From positions 1 through 39,724 of IMG/VR virus record IMGVR_UViG_3300006802_000027: 39,724 nucleotides of DNA; one strand, given 5' to 3'. This document shows positions 37,752 to 39,724 of this stretch, piece after piece. The DNA is from a virus. The stretch's first letter is position 1. Every line of letters begins with the position of its first letter. The notes under the pieces were generated by a model. It worked only from the letters and a program-made list of their open reading frames with translations, was not told the origin of the DNA and did not search any database. Made by a program: the position numbers and the translations under genes.

Positions 37752-38437
37752 TAGTTTTTAACAATCATTGCGGTTATATATTTAGTGTCAACTGCCGCAA
37801 AAGATGTATTAATAGTCGATATAGTAATTCTGGATGTTGATGTTGTTGTTCCGTCCTTTATTTTTGCTGATAAGAAGTTTGTCGTTCCACCACCGGATAA
37901 AACAACTCCATAATTAGTGTTTGAAAATGTTGGCAAAAACACAATCGTATAATCACCAGTCCCATTTTTAATAACTGATGAAGAGACTGCATAAACTGCC
38001 GTTGGAGTGATTGGGTTCGAACCTGTCCCGTCAAAAGTAACCCAAGCGGCAACTTTATCAGATTTATCATTAATATAATCGTCATGCTCTTGAGCAATCA
38101 TTGTTAAACGATCAAGACTGGTTTCAAGTGTTTCTGCCGGAAATTGACTATAATCATCATAATCAGATGCTTGTGTTAATGCAGTATCTCTTTTAACAAT
38201 CTGTGTATAAGATGTTGAGTATGTCGGAGAAACCGTTACAGTGCCACCAATTCCGCTTGTATTAATTGATACGGTATAATTAGAAGAATATGTTAATTCA
38301 GTCTCTTGCCCAGTTGATGTTAATCTTTCAATTACTTTGATATCTTCCGGCTGACCTGGTAATGCTTGAAAAGTAAACGTTAACGTGGCTTGTCCACCAG
38401 AGAATAATTGCGTGCTATTTGTTGTTGAAACTGTCAT
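37751..38437 (-). CDS. Tail fibre adaptor, T7 gp17 N-terminal-like
   Basis: A 228-residue protein. The N-terminal 125 residues have the T7 fibre N-domain layout: TFTFQALPGQPEDIKVIERL, IVKRDTALTQASDYDDYSQF and PAETLETSLDRLTMIAQEHD. The C-terminal half is a beta domain with VIKNGTGDYTIVFLPTFSNT, a motif found at the ends of many phage fibres. It lacks a long shaft, so it is probably an adaptor that mounts another receptor-binding protein, or a short fibre. It starts ten bases after the internal virion gene. Confidence 0.85.
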   Translation of the reverse strand: MTVSTTNSTQLFSGGQATLTFTFQALPGQPEDIKVIERLTSTGQETELTYSSNYTVSINTSGIGGTVTVSPTYSTSYTQIVKRDTALTQASDYDDYSQFPAETLETSLDRLTMIAQEHDDYINDKSDKVAAWVTFDGTGSNPITPTAVYAVSSSVIKNGTGDYTIVFLPTFSNTNYGVVLSGGGTTNFLSAKIKDGTTTSTSRITISTINTSFAAVDTKYITAMIVKN

Positions 38438-38446
38438 TGTTAGCTC

Positions 38447-39724
38447 CTAGAATTTGGTTGATTTCTTGTTTGTATATGTATTTGCTGAAATTCCTAATGC
38501 ATCCGCAATAATAACTAATAATTTATTTGCTGAATCAGGGTTATCCTTTAATTCTTTATAATTTGTTATTGGTAAAGGCATTAAAAGATTGCTTGCTTCA
38601 TTTACTAAAGTTGGTTTATTATGTTGGAAATCTTCCCCTTTTAACAGGTCTTTCACTATGGAAGCCGCTGGAGATAGTTTATTTTCAATAAAACTATATA
38701 AAACATCTGTCCCTGTTGGTTGTCCAAATTTACCCGATGTTAAAGATTTAACTTTTCCTGTCATTGAACTTTTAGTTGATAACGTTGTAAGTCTGGAAGC
38801 TAAAGTAACAACAGATGCCATACCACCAGAAACATCAAATCTTGTTGCTCCATCTTTTATTTTACCAAAATCAGAACTTCTCGGATCATTTTCAACACTA
38901 TCTGGATTAACTGCATAAGCAATAGATAGTATTCCAGCTACCCCACCAATTATTTTCACTAAATTAGTTGCAGCTTCTTTTCTTGCTGCTTTACTTATGT
39001 TTTTATCAAAAGCATGGGCTGTTAATGTATCAATATGACTTTTTAATAATCTTGGAGAAAAGAAAACATTGTTTATAATGTTTCCAACAGGCTCTAATGC
39101 TCCTAATTTCCCTCTTCCAGTAAGTGAGTTTGCTATTTTCCCAAAGCCTTCTAAATCAGCTCCAGAGTCTTTATAAATTTCAGCGTATTTATCAAATATA
39201 TCTGCGCGAGTTCTATATTGAAAAGCTGTGAATGCTGTTTCAGATGCTTTAAACGCTTTCCCTAATACTGGAAGTCTCTCTGGTAAATTTGTTGGATAAG
39301 CCTCTTCTCTGACTCCAACAGCCAATCCTTCTTTTTTATATAAACCATTTAAAGCGTTTGGTCGTGACATAACATCAGCCCTAACTTCTGTCATAACATC
39401 ATGACCACCAAAGGTTCTTGCGATATCAATAAAAGACTGCTTAGAGTTTTTAAGCCATATTTCAGGATGAGAGAATAAGACTTTTAACCCTTGACGACCG
39501 ATAACACTATTATCTAAAGATGCTTTCATTGATTTAGCAAGTCCAGCTACTTTAGAAGCACCCTCTAAATAATTCTCTGGTTTTAAATATTCAGATAATT
39601 TCTTATTAGATTCATTTTCTTTTAATCCATTTATATAATCATCAAATTGTGCTTTTGCTCTACCATATGCCATTCTTTCCTCTGATTGGGGAGGAGAGTT
39701 TTCTTTTATAGCATCTCTTTTTAA
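38447..39724 (-). CDS. LPD38-domain internal virion protein, C-terminal part
   Basis: This is residues 175-558 of the gene that begins at 522 on the circle; the last 123 bases of the window repeat the first 123. It contains DPRSSDFGKIKDGATRFDVS, GGMASVVTLASRL, STKSSMTGKVKSL, and later GTDVLYSFIENKLSPAASIV. I recognise this series as the conserved core of LPD38, a domain of large polyvalent phage proteins. A hydrophobic helix (KIIGGVAGILSIAYAVNPD) precedes it. The reading frame crosses the contig end cleanly, supporting circular closure. Likely an internal core/ejection protein. Confidence 0.8.
   Translation of the reverse strand, partial: LKRDAIKENSPPQSEERMAYGRAKAQFDDYINGLKENESNKKLSEYLKPENYLEGASKVAGLAKSMKASLDNSVIGRQGLKVLFSHPEIWLKNSKQSFIDIARTFGGHDVMTEVRADVMSRPNALNGLYKKEGLAVGVREEAYPTNLPERLPVLGKAFKASETAFTAFQYRTRADIFDKYAEIYKDSGADLEGFGKIANSLTGRGKLGALEPVGNIINNVFFSPRLLKSHIDTLTAHAFDKNISKAARKEAATNLVKIIGGVAGILSIAYAVNPDSVENDPRSSDFGKIKDGATRFDVSGGMASVVTLASRLTTLSTKSSMTGKVKSLTSGKFGQPTGTDVLYSFIENKLSPAASIVKDLLKGEDFQHNKPTLVNEASNLLMPLPITNYKELKDNPDSANKLLVIIADALGISANTYTNKKSTKF
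39602..39724. repeat. Terminal direct repeat, right copy
   Basis: Exact repeat of positions 1-123; see the left copy. Confidence 0.95.

Overview
The window is the whole genome of a tailed phage with T7-like (podovirus) virion architecture. The last 123 bases repeat the first 123 exactly, so the contig closes into a circle of 39,601 bases, or less likely carries a short terminal repeat. One gene for an internal virion protein is cut by the contig ends. The DNA is AT-rich by eye. Every convincing gene lies on the minus strand, mostly head-to-tail with ATGA or TAATG overlaps. I see no integrase, CI-like repressor, DNA polymerase, helicase, primase, RNA polymerase, tRNA or CRISPR array. The host is probably a Gram-negative bacterium, judged only from the T7-like core proteins and polyprenol-linked glycan chemistry; its identity cannot be read here.

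Reading in the direction of transcription (high to low coordinates), a sigma70-type promoter at about 36.65 kb starts an early operon of small genes: a ribbon-helix-helix regulator, a secreted muramidase-like protein, an ERF-family annealing protein with a PD-(D/E)XK nuclease, a short cytosine-5 methyltransferase, a Lar-like protein, an Acb2-like anti-CBASS protein, several microproteins and a VRR-NUC nuclease. It ends at a GC-rich pair of hairpins near 31.5 kb that look like tandem terminators.

From 31.2 to 22.1 kb lies the most unusual part: an accessory glycan cassette. It holds a UDP-galactopyranose-mutase-like flavoprotein, three family-2 glycosyltransferases, a dTDP-glucose 4,6-dehydratase-like enzyme, a radical SAM protein, a TMTC-like polytopic membrane glycosyltransferase with a C-terminal TPR region, and a DPM1-like polyprenyl-phosphate sugar synthase. 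HNH endonucleases and an HNH remnant are interspersed. The last two enzymes form a logical donor-synthase/transferase couple, comparable in principle to GtrB/GtrC serotype conversion but with different proteins.

From 22.0 kb the cassette runs into the packaging and virion genes: terminase subunits, a GNAT-like protein, portal, a DUF1566-like protein, scaffold, major capsid protein (with a structured leader), a capsid-associated protein and a terminator, then the gp11-like tail adaptor, repeat-rich tail proteins, a LamG protein, a putative lysis cluster, a tail protein split into three genes with a duplicated N-terminal domain (one copy holding an inserted LamG domain), gp14/gp15/gp16-like internal virion proteins, and across the contig ends a T7 gp17-like fibre adaptor. 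The operon finishes with a metallophosphoesterase and a small Cys-rich protein just before the early promoter. The likely scheme is early host takeover and recombination, then a long late operon that modifies surface glycans while building virions.
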